This document shows, piece after piece, positions 8,816 through 17,287 of a stretch of DNA of 64,000 nt (position 1 is its first letter; each line of letters starts with the position of its first letter). This DNA is from Bordetella ansorpii. Lineage in GTDB: Bacteria; Pseudomonadota; Gammaproteobacteria; Burkholderiales; Burkholderiaceae_B. Below the pieces are notes generated by a model that saw only the letters and a program-made list of their open reading frames with translations, was not told the DNA's origin and did not search any database. The translations under genes were made by a program, and so were the position numbers. The stretch lies in contig NZ_FKIF01000003.1 of NCBI RefSeq assembly GCF_900078705.1, forward strand, positions 1 through 64,000. The letters are read 5' to 3'.

Positions 8816-10477
8816 TCAGCCGAAGCGCGGCTTGAGCATGTTGACCAGCGCGCGCTCGGCCATGGGCCGCGACAGGCCGAAGCCCTGCCCCAGCGTGCAG
8901 CCCAGGCTGCGCAGCACCTCGGCCTGCGCCTCGTGCTCGATGCCTTCGGCGGTGATCTCGATCTTCAAGGCGCGGGCCATGCCGATGACCGCGGTGACGA
9001 TCGCCAGGCTGCGCGCGTCATCGGGCAGCTTGCGCACGAAGGACTGGTCGATCTTCAGGCGATCGACCGGATAGCGCGCCAGATAGCCCAGCGACGAGAA
9101 GCCCGTGCCGAAGTCGTCCAGCACGACGCTGACTCCCATCGCGTGCAGGCGTTGCAAGGTGGTATCGATCTCCTTGCTGCCTTCCATCAGCACGCCCTCG
9201 GTGATCTCGAGTTCGAGCAACTCGGGCGCCAACTCGGTACGCACCAGGACGTCGACGACTGCATCGGCGAAATCGGGGCGGCGGAACTGGACCGGCGACA
9301 CGTTGACCGCCACGCGCGGCGGGTCTTCGTAGCGCGTCTGCAGCATGCGGCCGAAACGGCATGCCGTTTCGAGCACCCAGGCCCCCAGCACTTCCATCAG
9401 GCCGGCGGTTTCGGCCACCGGTATGAATTCCGCGGGGCTGACCTGCCCGCGCGCCGGATGGCGCCAGCGAACCAGGGCCTCGGCCACGCGCAAGCGGCCG
9501 TCCATCAGATCGAATTCGGGCTGGTAATCGAGATACAGGCTGTGCGCATTCACGGCGGCGGCCAGGTCGCTGGCCAGGGCCCAGCGGTCGCTGAGCGCGC
9601 TCTCCATCTTGGGTTCGAAGACCCGCAGGCTGTTGCCGCCGCCCTGGCGGGCATGCGACAGCGCCAGGTGCGCGCGCCGGATGAGATCGTGCGCGCAGGC
9701 GGTATCACCCCCGCCCTGGTGTTCGTAGAGGCCGGCGCTGGCGCGCGGATAGGCCACGCGGCCGCTGACCTGCAAGGGTTCGCTGACACGCTTGAGCATG
9801 GCCTGGGCCGTGGGCACGGCGGGATCGCCGGCGTCCAGCACCATCAGGAATTCGCCCGCCCCCAGGTGGGACACCACGCCGTCGTACCCGCTGAAAGTGC
9901 GCAGCCGGTCGGCCACGGCCAATACCGCGTTCTCCCACTCGGGCAGGCCGCTGGCGCGCGGCAGCGTGCCGACGTCGTCCAGGCCCAGCGACATCACCGC
10001 GACGGGACGCCGGCGCAGCAGCAGGGCCAGGCGCTCTTCGAACAGAAACAGGTTGGGCAGGCGCGTGGATGCATCGTGATGCGAGGCGTACCAGGCGTTG
10101 CGGCTCTCGGCCGCCCGGCTGGACACGTCCATGGTGACGCCGACATAGCGCCGCCGGCCATTCTGCCGCAGCGGCGAAATGGCCTGCAACACCGTGCGGC
10201 GCGACCGGTCGCCGCATTGATAGACGCATTCCTGCTCGAAATGGCGATCGGCCGCCAGCGCCTTGAGCCAGCTTTGCTGGCCGCCCATGCCGACGTCGGG
10301 CGTATTGGGATCGAGCAGGGACAGAAAGGAGCGCTTGCCGATCAGGTCGGGAATGGCCTGGCCGGTGAGATCGGCGTAGGCTTGATTGGCATAGCTGAGC
10401 GTGCCGTCGGGTTCGCACTCGAACAGGCCGCACGCCGCGCGCGACAGCAGATTCTCGTAATCCACGAACGTCTCCAT
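8816..10477 (-). CDS. PAS-GGDEF(degenerate)-EAL cyclic-di-GMP phosphodiesterase
   Basis: About 553 aa. A PAS domain (residues 5-110: LFECEPDGTLSYANQAYADLTG) is followed by a GGDEF fold whose signature has decayed to GAGEF, and then a full EAL domain: EALVRWRHP, NVSP, ELEITEG, DDFGTGFSSLGYL, KIDQSFV and AEGIE. The catalytic Glu, the DDFG loop and the late Glu are all present, so hydrolysis of c-di-GMP to pGpG is expected, while cyclase activity is not. No membrane segment is seen, so it is cytoplasmic. The start at 10477 has GGAG ten bases upstream; an in-frame ATG at 10501 is possible. Confidence 0.9.
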   Translation of the reverse strand: METFVDYENLLSRAACGLFECEPDGTLSYANQAYADLTGQAIPDLIGKRSFLSLLDPNTPDVGMGGQQSWLKALAADRHFEQECVYQCGDRSRRTVLQAISPLRQNGRRRYVGVTMDVSSRAAESRNAWYASHHDASTRLPNLFLFEERLALLLRRRPVAVMSLGLDDVGTLPRASGLPEWENAVLAVADRLRTFSGYDGVVSHLGAGEFLMVLDAGDPAVPTAQAMLKRVSEPLQVSGRVAYPRASAGLYEHQGGGDTACAHDLIRRAHLALSHARQGGGNSLRVFEPKMESALSDRWALASDLAAAVNAHSLYLDYQPEFDLMDGRLRVAEALVRWRHPARGQVSPAEFIPVAETAGLMEVLGAWVLETACRFGRMLQTRYEDPPRVAVNVSPVQFRRPDFADAVVDVLVRTELAPELLELEITEGVLMEGSKEIDTTLQRLHAMGVSVVLDDFGTGFSSLGYLARYPVDRLKIDQSFVRKLPDDARSLAIVTAVIGMARALKIEITAEGIEHEAQAEVLRSLGCTLGQGFGLSRPMAERALVNMLKPRFG

Positions 10478-10725
10478 TGCTGCGCGGCTCCGCGTATCCA
10501 TTCCTCGGAAACTATACCGAATCGACTCACGAGCGCCAAGGCATCCGCCGCGCAAATGCCGGATTTTATGTGCCGGATAGCGTCAAATCCGCGAAGTACG
10601 GCAATTCAGGAATGTTGCAGCAGGAAGGAATCCGCCCGGCGTGCGCATGTTCCGGGCGCCTGAGGGATGGCCCCGGGGCGCCGCCCCCCAGGCCGAGCAG
10701 AGCCGTGCTCCCGTGGCGGCAATCC

Positions 10726-11622
10726 CTAGGCCTGAGGCAGCGCGCGCCGCGCGGCGATGCGGCCCGCGTAAAGATTCAGCGCCAGCCCGCCCAGCACCAG
10801 CGCGGCGGCATAGAGCTTCCAGCCCGGCAACGGCTCGGCCATCAGCCAGGCCGAGGACAGCATGCCCAGCACGGGCACCAGCAGGGCGGTCGGCGTGACG
10901 GTGGAAGCGGGATGGCGCGACAGCAGCCAGTTCCAGGCGCCGAACGCGAAGGTGGTGTTGCCCAGGCCCTGCCACAGCACGGCCATCCAGCCATTGAACG
11001 AGGCATGCGAAACCGCGTGGGCGATGGCGGCCGGCCCCTCGACCATCAGGCTGACGGCCAGCACCGGCGCCGTGCCATACAGGCTGCTCCAGGTGGTGAG
11101 CGCCAGCATGTTGACCTTGCCCGCGCCGCGCACCAGGGTATTGGCGCATCCCCAGCAGAAGGCCGCGCACAGCACCATGCCCAGGCCCGCCAGCGTGACG
11201 GACGCCCGTGCATCCACGACACTGTGCCAACCCACCAGCGCAAAGCCCGTCACCGCCAACACCAGCGCGGCGCCCTGCAGCATGCGCAGGCGCTCGCCGC
11301 CGATCAGCATGGCAAGCAGGATGGTGAAGAAGACCTGCGCCTGCACGACCAGCGAGGCCAGGCCCGGCGAGATGTCCTGCCGCATGGCCCAGTACAGCAA
11401 CCCGAACTGGCCGACGCTGAGCAAGGTGCCGATGGCCGCCATGCGGGTCCAGGGCACCTCCGGACGCTTGACCAGGAAGACCCAGGGCAGCGCCGAGAAC
11501 AGGAAGCGCAGGGCCGAGAACAGGAACGACGGGAATTCGTCCAGCCCCCACTTGATGACGACGAAATTCGTGCCCCAGACGAAAACGACGGACAACGCCA
11601 GCAGCAGGTGGGAGAACGGCAT
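10726..11622 (-). CDS. eamA: EamA/DMT-family metabolite exporter
   Basis: 298 aa with ten predicted hydrophobic segments in two EamA repeats. The N-terminus (VFVWGTNFVVIKWGL), the motif QAQVFFTILLA and the segment ALLVPVLGMLSSAWLM follow E. coli EamA closely, an exporter of O-acetylserine and cysteine. The substrate here is not proven. It lies 6 bp downstream of the YciI gene and is probably cotranscribed with it. Confidence 0.82.
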   Translation of the reverse strand: MPFSHLLLALSVVFVWGTNFVVIKWGLDEFPSFLFSALRFLFSALPWVFLVKRPEVPWTRMAAIGTLLSVGQFGLLYWAMRQDISPGLASLVVQAQVFFTILLAMLIGGERLRMLQGAALVLAVTGFALVGWHSVVDARASVTLAGLGMVLCAAFCWGCANTLVRGAGKVNMLALTTWSSLYGTAPVLAVSLMVEGPAAIAHAVSHASFNGWMAVLWQGLGNTTFAFGAWNWLLSRHPASTVTPTALLVPVLGMLSSAWLMAEPLPGWKLYAAALVLGGLALNLYAGRIAARRALPQA

Positions 11623-11628
11623 GGAACG

Positions 11629-11925
11629 TTACGGCACGGAGTGCGCCGCCCCCTCCCCCACCACCGTCGTCCAGGTTCGCACCCGCCAATGCGTGACCAA
11701 TCCTTCGCGCACATAGGGGTCGGCCGCCGCGAAGGCTTCGGCCGCGGCAGGGCTGTCGCCCTGGAACAGCAGCACCGCCCCATCGGGGGGATCGGCCAGC
11801 GCGCCGGCCAGCACCAGATCGCCGCGCTGCGCGGCCTGGCGGGCCAGGGCCAGGTGTTCTTCACGGTAGGCAGCGCGGCGGGCCACGTAATCGGGCACGA
11901 CGTCGTAGAAAAGCAGGAAATGCAT
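11629..11925 (-). CDS. YciI-like protein
   Basis: 98 aa, the normal family length. It has the ferredoxin-like YciI fold pattern: MHFLLFYDVVPDYVARRAAYREEHLALAR near the start, where the conserved His pairs with a later Asp (ADPYVREGLVTHWRVRTW). Family members have dimeric small-molecule sites but rarely a known reaction. It probably forms an operon with eamA. Confidence 0.8.
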   Translation of the reverse strand: MHFLLFYDVVPDYVARRAAYREEHLALARQAAQRGDLVLAGALADPPDGAVLLFQGDSPAAAEAFAAADPYVREGLVTHWRVRTWTTVVGEGAAHSVP

Positions 11926-12062
11926 GATGTCTACTCCCAGGCCGCGATGGCCCTCCCAGGCGCATCATCATATACGCATGACGATCGCGTGGCCGGGCCG
12001 CTTGCGCCATACTGGCGTCCTGGCCGCTCCATTGTGGACGCGGCATCCATCGGAGACAGGGA

Positions 12063-12353
12063 ATGATCCAGGAAATCGCCAGCATCCGCGTGCAGGCAGG
12101 CAAGGAGGCCGAATTCGAGGCCGGCGTGGCGCAGGCCAAGCCGCTGTTCCTGCGCGCAAAAGGCTGCCATGGCATGCAGCTGTATCGCAGTATCGAGAAT
12201 CCGCAGCGCTACACCCTGGTGGTCGACTGGGAAACCGTGGACCACCACATGGTGGACTTCCGCCAGTCGGACGATTTCCAGGAATGGCGCAAGCTGGTGG
12301 GACCGTATTTCGAGTCGCCCCCGGACGTGCATCACGAACAGCAGGTGGTGTAA
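12063..12353 (+). CDS. Antibiotic biosynthesis monooxygenase (ABM) domain protein
   Basis: 96 aa. A single ABM dimeric alpha-beta barrel domain is seen in EIASIRVQAGKEAEFEAGV, in AKGCHGMQLYRSIENPQRYTLVVDWE and in the late HHMVDFRQSDDFQEW. A GGAGACAGGGA ribosome site precedes the ATG. ABM proteins are cofactor-free oxygenases or heme/quinone-binding proteins; the substrate is unknown. The next gene starts 136 bp downstream. Confidence 0.82.
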   Translation: MIQEIASIRVQAGKEAEFEAGVAQAKPLFLRAKGCHGMQLYRSIENPQRYTLVVDWETVDHHMVDFRQSDDFQEWRKLVGPYFESPPDVHHEQQVV

Positions 12354-12489
12354 GGCCGCAACGGCCAGGCCACCGAAGCGCCGGCGCGCGATCCGCGCCG
12401 CTCGGAGACCTGCGGGCCGCGACCTACAATGGCGCGGTCCCATCACCGATTCCCGCGCCCTGGCCGGGCGCCTTCCTTGAGGCTACTCC

Positions 12490-14097
12490 GTGCAGCATCC
12501 CTCTCATCCCGCCCGCGGCACGCGCGGCATGGCGACCGCCCCCAATGCCCTGGCCTCGCAAAGCGCGCTGGCTGTATTGCGTGAAGGCGGCAACGCCGTC
12601 GAGGCGATGATCGCGGCTGCGGCGACCATCGCCGCGGTCTATCCGCACATGAACAGCCTGGGCGGCGACGGCTTCTGGCTGATCAGCCGGCCGGGCCATG
12701 CACCGCTGGGCCTGGAGGCCTGTGGCGCGGCGGCGGGCGCCGCCAGCATCGATTCGTACCGGGCGCGCGGCCTGGACCGCATTCCGTTCCGCGGCGGGCT
12801 GGCGGCCAACACGGTGGCCGGCACCGTGTCCGGGTGGGACGCGGCCTACACCTGGTCGCGCCAGGAACTGCGCGGCCGCATGCCGGTGGCGCGCCTGCTG
12901 GAAGACGCCATCGGCTATGCGCGCGACGGCATCCCGGTGTCGCGCAGCCTGTCCGCCTGCATTGCCGCCAAGCGCGACGAGCTGGCCGACGTGCCGGGTT
13001 TCGCGCAGACCTTCCTGCCTGATGGCGAAGTGCCCGCCATCGGCAGCCGCTTTTGCCAGCCGCGCCTGGCCGCCACGCTGCTGCAGCTGGCGATGCGGGG
13101 CCTGGACGATTTCTATCAGGGCGACCTGGCGCACAGCATCGCTGGCGACCTGGAGCGCGTGGGCAGCCCCTTGCGGCTGTCCGACCTGCAATCGCACCAG
13201 GCCGTCTGGAAGACGCCGCTGACGCTGGCGCACTCGCTGGGCACGGTGTACAACATGCCGCCGCCCACGCAGGGGCTGGTGTCGCTGCTGATCCTGGGCC
13301 AGCTCGACCGCCTGCTGGAAGACGGCATGGACCCGCTGGGCGCGCCGTTCGTGCATGCCTGCGTCGAGGCCACCAAGCAGGCCTTCGCGATCCGCGACCG
13401 CGACATCACCGATCCCGCGTACATGAGCATCGACCCGCAGCAGTTGCTGGCCGCCGAGCGCCTGGACGAGATGGCTGCGCGCGTGCGGCCCGGCATGGCT
13501 GGCGCCTGGGCGGGCGGCAAGGGGCCGGGCGACACGGTGTGGATGGGCGTGATCGACGCCGACGGCGTGGCGGTCAGCTTCATCCAGAGCATTTATCACG
13601 AGTTCGGCAGCGGCGTGGTGCTGGAGCATTCGGGCCTGCAGTGGCAGAACCGCGGCTGCAGCTTCTCGCTGGATCCGCAATCGCGCAATCCGCTGATGCC
13701 GCGCCGCAAGCCCTTCCATACCCTGAACCCCGCGCTGGCCCGCTTCTCGGACGGACGCACGATGGTCTACGGCAATATGGGCGGCGACGGCCAGCCGCAA
13801 TCGCAAGCGGCCGTGTTCAATCGCATCGCGCATTTCGGCATGAACCCGCAGGCCGCCATCGACGCGCCGCGCTGGCTGCTGGGACGCACCTGGGGCAACA
13901 GCAGCGAAACGCTGAAGCTGGAGTCGCGGTTCCCGCCGGACACTGTCCAGACGCTGCGCGCGCTGGGCCATCCGGTGGAGGTGCTGCAGGCCTACGACGA
14001 GACCATGGGCCACGCCGGCGCGATCGTGCGCCATGCCGATGGCCTGCTGGAAGGCGGCAGCGATCCGCGCAGCGACGGCGCGGCCGTGGGCTGGTAG
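12490..14097 (+). CDS. Gamma-glutamyltransferase-family hydrolase (HpxW-like)
   Basis: 535 aa starting at GTG with GAGG eight bases upstream. It is an Ntn-hydrolase of the GGT family. The large-subunit part has ATAPNALASQSALAVLREGG and LGGDGFWL. The nucleophile Thr follows in KGPGDTVWMGVIDADG, where autocleavage would split the chain, and the small-subunit part ends with GGDGQPQSQ. There is no signal peptide, unlike periplasmic GGT; the opening residues recall the cytoplasmic oxamate amidohydrolase HpxW. It may act on a gamma-glutamyl or oxamate-type amide; neither purine-degradation nor glutathione genes are adjacent. Confidence 0.85.
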   Translation: MQHPSHPARGTRGMATAPNALASQSALAVLREGGNAVEAMIAAAATIAAVYPHMNSLGGDGFWLISRPGHAPLGLEACGAAAGAASIDSYRARGLDRIPFRGGLAANTVAGTVSGWDAAYTWSRQELRGRMPVARLLEDAIGYARDGIPVSRSLSACIAAKRDELADVPGFAQTFLPDGEVPAIGSRFCQPRLAATLLQLAMRGLDDFYQGDLAHSIAGDLERVGSPLRLSDLQSHQAVWKTPLTLAHSLGTVYNMPPPTQGLVSLLILGQLDRLLEDGMDPLGAPFVHACVEATKQAFAIRDRDITDPAYMSIDPQQLLAAERLDEMAARVRPGMAGAWAGGKGPGDTVWMGVIDADGVAVSFIQSIYHEFGSGVVLEHSGLQWQNRGCSFSLDPQSRNPLMPRRKPFHTLNPALARFSDGRTMVYGNMGGDGQPQSQAAVFNRIAHFGMNPQAAIDAPRWLLGRTWGNSSETLKLESRFPPDTVQTLRALGHPVEVLQAYDETMGHAGAIVRHADGLLEGGSDPRSDGAAVGW

Positions 14098-14140
14098 CAC
14101 GCGAGGCGCGTGGCGCCTGCCTGCCGCGTGGCGATGCGGC

Positions 14141-14200
14141 GCGGCGCTGTGCGATGCGGTGCGGCGCTGTGCGGTGCGGTGCGGCGCTGTGCGGTGCGGT
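14141..14200. repeat. 20-bp tandem repeat, three units
   Basis: GCGGCGCTGTGCGGTGCGGT occurs at 14161-14180 and 14181-14200, with a one-mismatch copy at 14141-14160 and a partial unit before it. It lies between the converging ends of the GGT-family gene and a membrane protein gene. A slippage-prone minisatellite. Confidence 0.9.
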
Positions 14201-14260
14201 CAGGGCGTCGCGCGCGCAACGCCGCAGGCAGACAACCGGCGCCGGGCGTTCCACGCCGGA

Positions 14261-14848
14261 TCAGGAACCACCGCGAATCCGCCCGCGCAACGTGCGCACC
14301 TGCCGGCCCGCCAACTGGTAGCCGCCCCAAAGACAAAAAGCGCGCGAGGTCAGCGCCAGCCACATCAGCAGCGCGCCCAGCAGCGTGAGCGTGGGAAATA
14401 TCCAGAACAGGCCCGCGTGGATCGCCAGCACCGCCACGCCCGCCGCCGCCAGCAGCATGCCCTGCGTCATGCGGCGCAAGGCGTCCAGGGCCCGGCTGGA
14501 TGCGCGCGCCGCGCCGACGATGCCGATGACCGCCACGACCGCCGCCATCACGTTCACCAGCATGATCAGCAAGACCCGCGGCGCCGCTTCGCCCGGCGGG
14601 CGCGGCAGCACCTGCAGGATGACGGCATCGATGCCGGTCAGCGCCACCGAGCAGGCCAGCAACCAGACCAGCGGCGCCCACATGCCGGGCAGACGCGGAT
14701 AAGGATTGCCGGCGGGGAAGAAATCGCGCACGGACCTGGGAATGTCCTGCAATCCGCCGGGCGTGCCCGCGCGCACCTTCGCCTCGAAATGGCGGCAATG
14801 CGAAATGAGGGCATCCAGGCTGGCAGGCGCGTCGATGATCGTCGGCAT
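14261..14848 (-). CDS. Membrane protein of unknown function
   Basis: 195 aa. A soluble N-terminal 50 residues (ALISHCRHFEAKVRAGTPGG, then DIPRSVRDFFPAGNPYPRLP) is followed by four hydrophobic segments: WAPLVWLLACSVALTGI, VLLIMLVNVMAAVVAVIGIV, MLLAAAGVAVLAIHAGLFWI and LTLLGALLMWLALTSRAFCLW. I do not recognise the family. A GTG at 14890 in the same frame would add 14 residues. It stands alone between two opposite or distant genes. Confidence 0.65.
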   Translation of the reverse strand: MPTIIDAPASLDALISHCRHFEAKVRAGTPGGLQDIPRSVRDFFPAGNPYPRLPGMWAPLVWLLACSVALTGIDAVILQVLPRPPGEAAPRVLLIMLVNVMAAVVAVIGIVGAARASSRALDALRRMTQGMLLAAAGVAVLAIHAGLFWIFPTLTLLGALLMWLALTSRAFCLWGGYQLAGRQVRTLRGRIRGGS

Positions 14849-15008
14849 GGGCAGCCGCGGCGGTGCGCGGTGGGTGAAATCCGGATCCACCTATGCTAGC
14901 GCGATGCGGCCTCTGGGGCACCGCCGATGGACGGATACGCGGAATGAGGCCCGCGGGCCGGGGCCGGGCCGGGCGTGTCCGCGGCCCAGGCCCCCAGGCC
15001 CGCCGTGG

Positions 15009-15470
15009 TTATTGGCTCAGTACGGACTGCAGCACCATGCCCGTGGCCATGCCGATCAGGAAATAATCGGAACCCACGCTGATCCAGTGCGAACCGCGCG
15101 GCGGCGGCGCCAGGTGGCGTGCGCGGTAATCGGTCACGACATAGTGGCCGCCTCGGTACGGCGCGGGCACGTACTCGCCGCGCGACCAGCGGTGGTAATG
15201 GCGGGGCGGCGCGTAGCGCGGGGCCTGATGATAGTGACGTTCGACCACGACGCGCGGGGGAGGACCGCGGCGCTCGTGGCGCCAGTCGCGGTGATCGTGG
15301 CGGGCGCCGCGCCATTCATGGCGGTCGTGGTCGCGGCGGTCGTGGCCGTGATGCTTGTCGCGCTGTTCGTGGCGCCCGCGATCGTGGCCGCGATGATCGT
15401 CGGCCTGCGCCAGGCCGCTGACGCCCAGCAGCGAGCCGCTCAACATGACTGCAATCAAGCGCTTGTACAT
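15009..15470 (-). CDS. RcnB-family periplasmic protein
   Basis: 153 aa. The signal peptide ends at LAQA. The mature part is a His/Asp/Arg-rich low-complexity stretch (residues 24-70). It is followed by the RcnB module, with the HYHRWSRGEYVPAPYR pattern, a tyrosine-rich VVTDYRARHLAPPPRGSHW, and a hydrophobic end (LIGMATGMVLQSVL). RcnB helps Ni/Co homeostasis in the E. coli periplasm. No RcnA exporter is next to it, so metal control is only an inference from the family and the His content. Confidence 0.8.
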   Translation of the reverse strand: MYKRLIAVMLSGSLLGVSGLAQADDHRGHDRGRHEQRDKHHGHDRRDHDRHEWRGARHDHRDWRHERRGPPPRVVVERHYHQAPRYAPPRHYHRWSRGEYVPAPYRGGHYVVTDYRARHLAPPPRGSHWISVGSDYFLIGMATGMVLQSVLSQ

Positions 15471-15580
15471 GGCACGTCCTTGCTCCGTTTAGGGAGATTT
15501 CAGTATAAGGATCGCGTCAGCCAGGGAAAGGGGTTCGAAATCGGCTGAAATCAGCTTGCAGTCAGCGCAACATTTGGGAA

Positions 15581-16255
15581 TCAAACCGTACCGAGACGTG
15601 TGCGCGCCGCCAGGGCCACCGCCACGGTGGTGTGCACGTCGGCCAGCGCGCGGTGGGTGGGCGCGCTGACGCCCAGGTGCCGGGCCAGCAGCCCCAGCTT
15701 GTGCGAGGTCAGCTCCGGCCACGCGCGGCGCGCCAGGGCCAGCGTGCAATGCGTGGGGTTGGCGAAGGGCATGCCCGTGGTCTCGGCGGCCGCCAGCAGA
15801 AAGCGGCGGTCGAACGAGGCATTGTGGAAGAACACCGGCACGTCGCCGATGAACTCCAGAAACGCGCCAAAGGCATCGGGCATCGGGATGCCATGCCGGT
15901 CCACCTCGCCCTGCGTGATGCCGGTGAGCTGCGAGATGAACGGCGGTACGCGCGATTTGACGCGCACGACCTGGGTGTATTCGCGTTCGACCAAGCCGCC
16001 GGCGCCGACACGCACCGCCGCGAATTCGAGGATCTCGCAGGAGGCCGTCGACAGACCGGTGGTTTCCAGGTCGGCCACGGCGAACGGCGCGCCCAGCGCG
16101 GAAAGCGCCGCGGCGGCCTGACGCGCGGCCGGTGCCACGCGGGCGGGCAGCTTGGCGGGCGCCAGCGCCGGATCGGACGCCACCGACGAATACGGATCGG
16201 CATAGGCGCCGGCATGGGGATTCGGCGTGGAATAGCGGCGGCGGAAATAGGCCAT
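15581..16255 (-). CDS. DnaQ-like 3'-5' exonuclease
   Basis: 224 aa. DEDDh exonuclease motifs occur in order: ExoI VADLETTG (about residue 60), Exo[14 protein letters not shown], and Exo[16 protein letters not shown] with the catalytic His and Asp. It resembles the epsilon proofreading fold but lacks the polymerase-binding tail of DnaQ. It is a stand-alone nuclease acting on DNA or RNA ends in the cytoplasm. No operon partner is obvious. Confidence 0.85.
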   Translation of the reverse strand: MAYFRRRYSTPNPHAGAYADPYSSVASDPALAPAKLPARVAPAARQAAAALSALGAPFAVADLETTGLSTASCEILEFAAVRVGAGGLVEREYTQVVRVKSRVPPFISQLTGITQGEVDRHGIPMPDAFGAFLEFIGDVPVFFHNASFDRRFLLAAAETTGMPFANPTHCTLALARRAWPELTSHKLGLLARHLGVSAPTHRALADVHTTVAVALAARTRLGTV

Positions 16256-16360
16256 GCGAACGGAAGGAAGGCGGTGGACCGTGGGATTGTAGGCGCTGGC
16301 GCGCCGCCCTTGAGCCCCCGCCCGCGAAGACGCGTGGAACCGCCCTGCGCGGCCGGCCCG

Positions 16361-17074
16361 CTATTTCCCATCCAGCTCCGGGTAATGCCGGAAGATGCCG
16401 TCGCCGAACGGCAGCCTGCGTCCACTGGCGAAATAATCCCGCAACTCGGGCAGGTTGGCCACGCGCCCGTGCAGCGCCATCACCTTCGGATACTGTGCCG
16501 ACACAGACATCATGCGCTTGGGGAAGGCGTAGAGCAGGCCATCGACCAGATGGAACAGGGACAGGTCCGCATAACTCCAGCGCCCGCCTTCCGCCAGCCA
16601 GTCCCCCTGTGCGCTGTACAGCACCCGTTCGAAGTACGACAGGAATTTCGGAATGCGTTCGGTGCGGAAATTCTCGGCGCGGCGAGCGGCCTCTTCGCGC
16701 TGGTCCTCGTAGTAATCGCTGGCCGCGATGGGATGGTGCGTGTCATGCGCCTCGGCCACCATGTCGGCGATGGTCAACTGCAATTGATTGACCCAATAGC
16801 GGCCCGACACCGACGCCGGCGCCAGCCCGTGCTTCTCGCCCAGGTACAGCAGGACGTTGGCGGTCTGGCCCAGCGTCAGTTGCCCGGCCTCCATGTAGGG
16901 CGGCGCGAAGGGCGGGTGCTTGCGGTCGCACTGCATGTCGTCGGCCACGGCCTGCGCCGTGGCGCCGGGTTCGCGGGCGCATTCCTTGTACGGAATGCCC
17001 GCGGCCTCCAGCGCCAGCCGCACGAACTCGCCACGGCCAGGAATGCCGTCCCAATACCAGAGGTTGTAGGTCAT
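16361..17074 (-). CDS. Glutathione S-transferase-like protein
   Basis: 237 aa. The N-terminal thioredoxin-like domain begins [31 protein letters not shown], as in eukaryote-type GSTs (alpha/pi/sigma style Tyr and Arg). An all-alpha C-terminal domain includes [20 protein letters not shown]. The start at 17074 is supported by AAGGAG upstream. It probably conjugates glutathione to an electrophile. Divergent from acnB. Confidence 0.87.
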   Translation of the reverse strand: MTYNLWYWDGIPGRGEFVRLALEAAGIPYKECAREPGATAQAVADDMQCDRKHPPFAPPYMEAGQLTLGQTANVLLYLGEKHGLAPASVSGRYWVNQLQLTIADMVAEAHDTHHPIAASDYYEDQREEAARRAENFRTERIPKFLSYFERVLYSAQGDWLAEGGRWSYADLSLFHLVDGLLYAFPKRMMSVSAQYPKVMALHGRVANLPELRDYFASGRRLPFGDGIFRHYPELDGK

Positions 17075-17188
17075 GAAGGCTCCTTGTTTCCGGACACGAT
17101 GACGGCCCCGAACGGGGGCCGTTCGACACATTGCGCCGCAGCAATCGTCGTGCCCGCGCCACGGGTATGGATGCAAATGGACCTCAAC

Positions 17189-17240
17189 TCTTATATAAGA
17201 TATAAGACATTTGCCCCCGCCCCTCGGTTGCCTCTACAAT
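17189..17240 (+). promoter_or_regulatory. acnB promoter with palindromic operator
   Basis: A perfect 12-bp palindrome TCTTATATAAGA (17189-17200), overlapped by a further TATAAGA, lies directly upstream of a promoter-like pair TTGCCC (17211-17216), 18 bp, TACAAT (17235-17240). The AcnB start follows 48 bp later. A GntR-type or other dimeric TCA-cycle regulator is the likely binder; that is inference. Confidence 0.6.
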
Positions 17241-17287
17241 CGCTGCCGAAACCCTTCCGCCAACCCGACTTCTCTAGGCAGGCATCC

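Noticed and set aside
8768-10663. 631-codon plus-strand open frame opposite the EAL gene
   Set aside because: Shadow frame; the minus strand has complete PAS and EAL motifs.
15632-17287. Long N-terminal extension of AcnB in the same frame
   Set aside because: The frame is open upstream by chance over the exonuclease and GST genes; the ATG at 17288 matches the normal AcnB N-terminus and follows a promoter.
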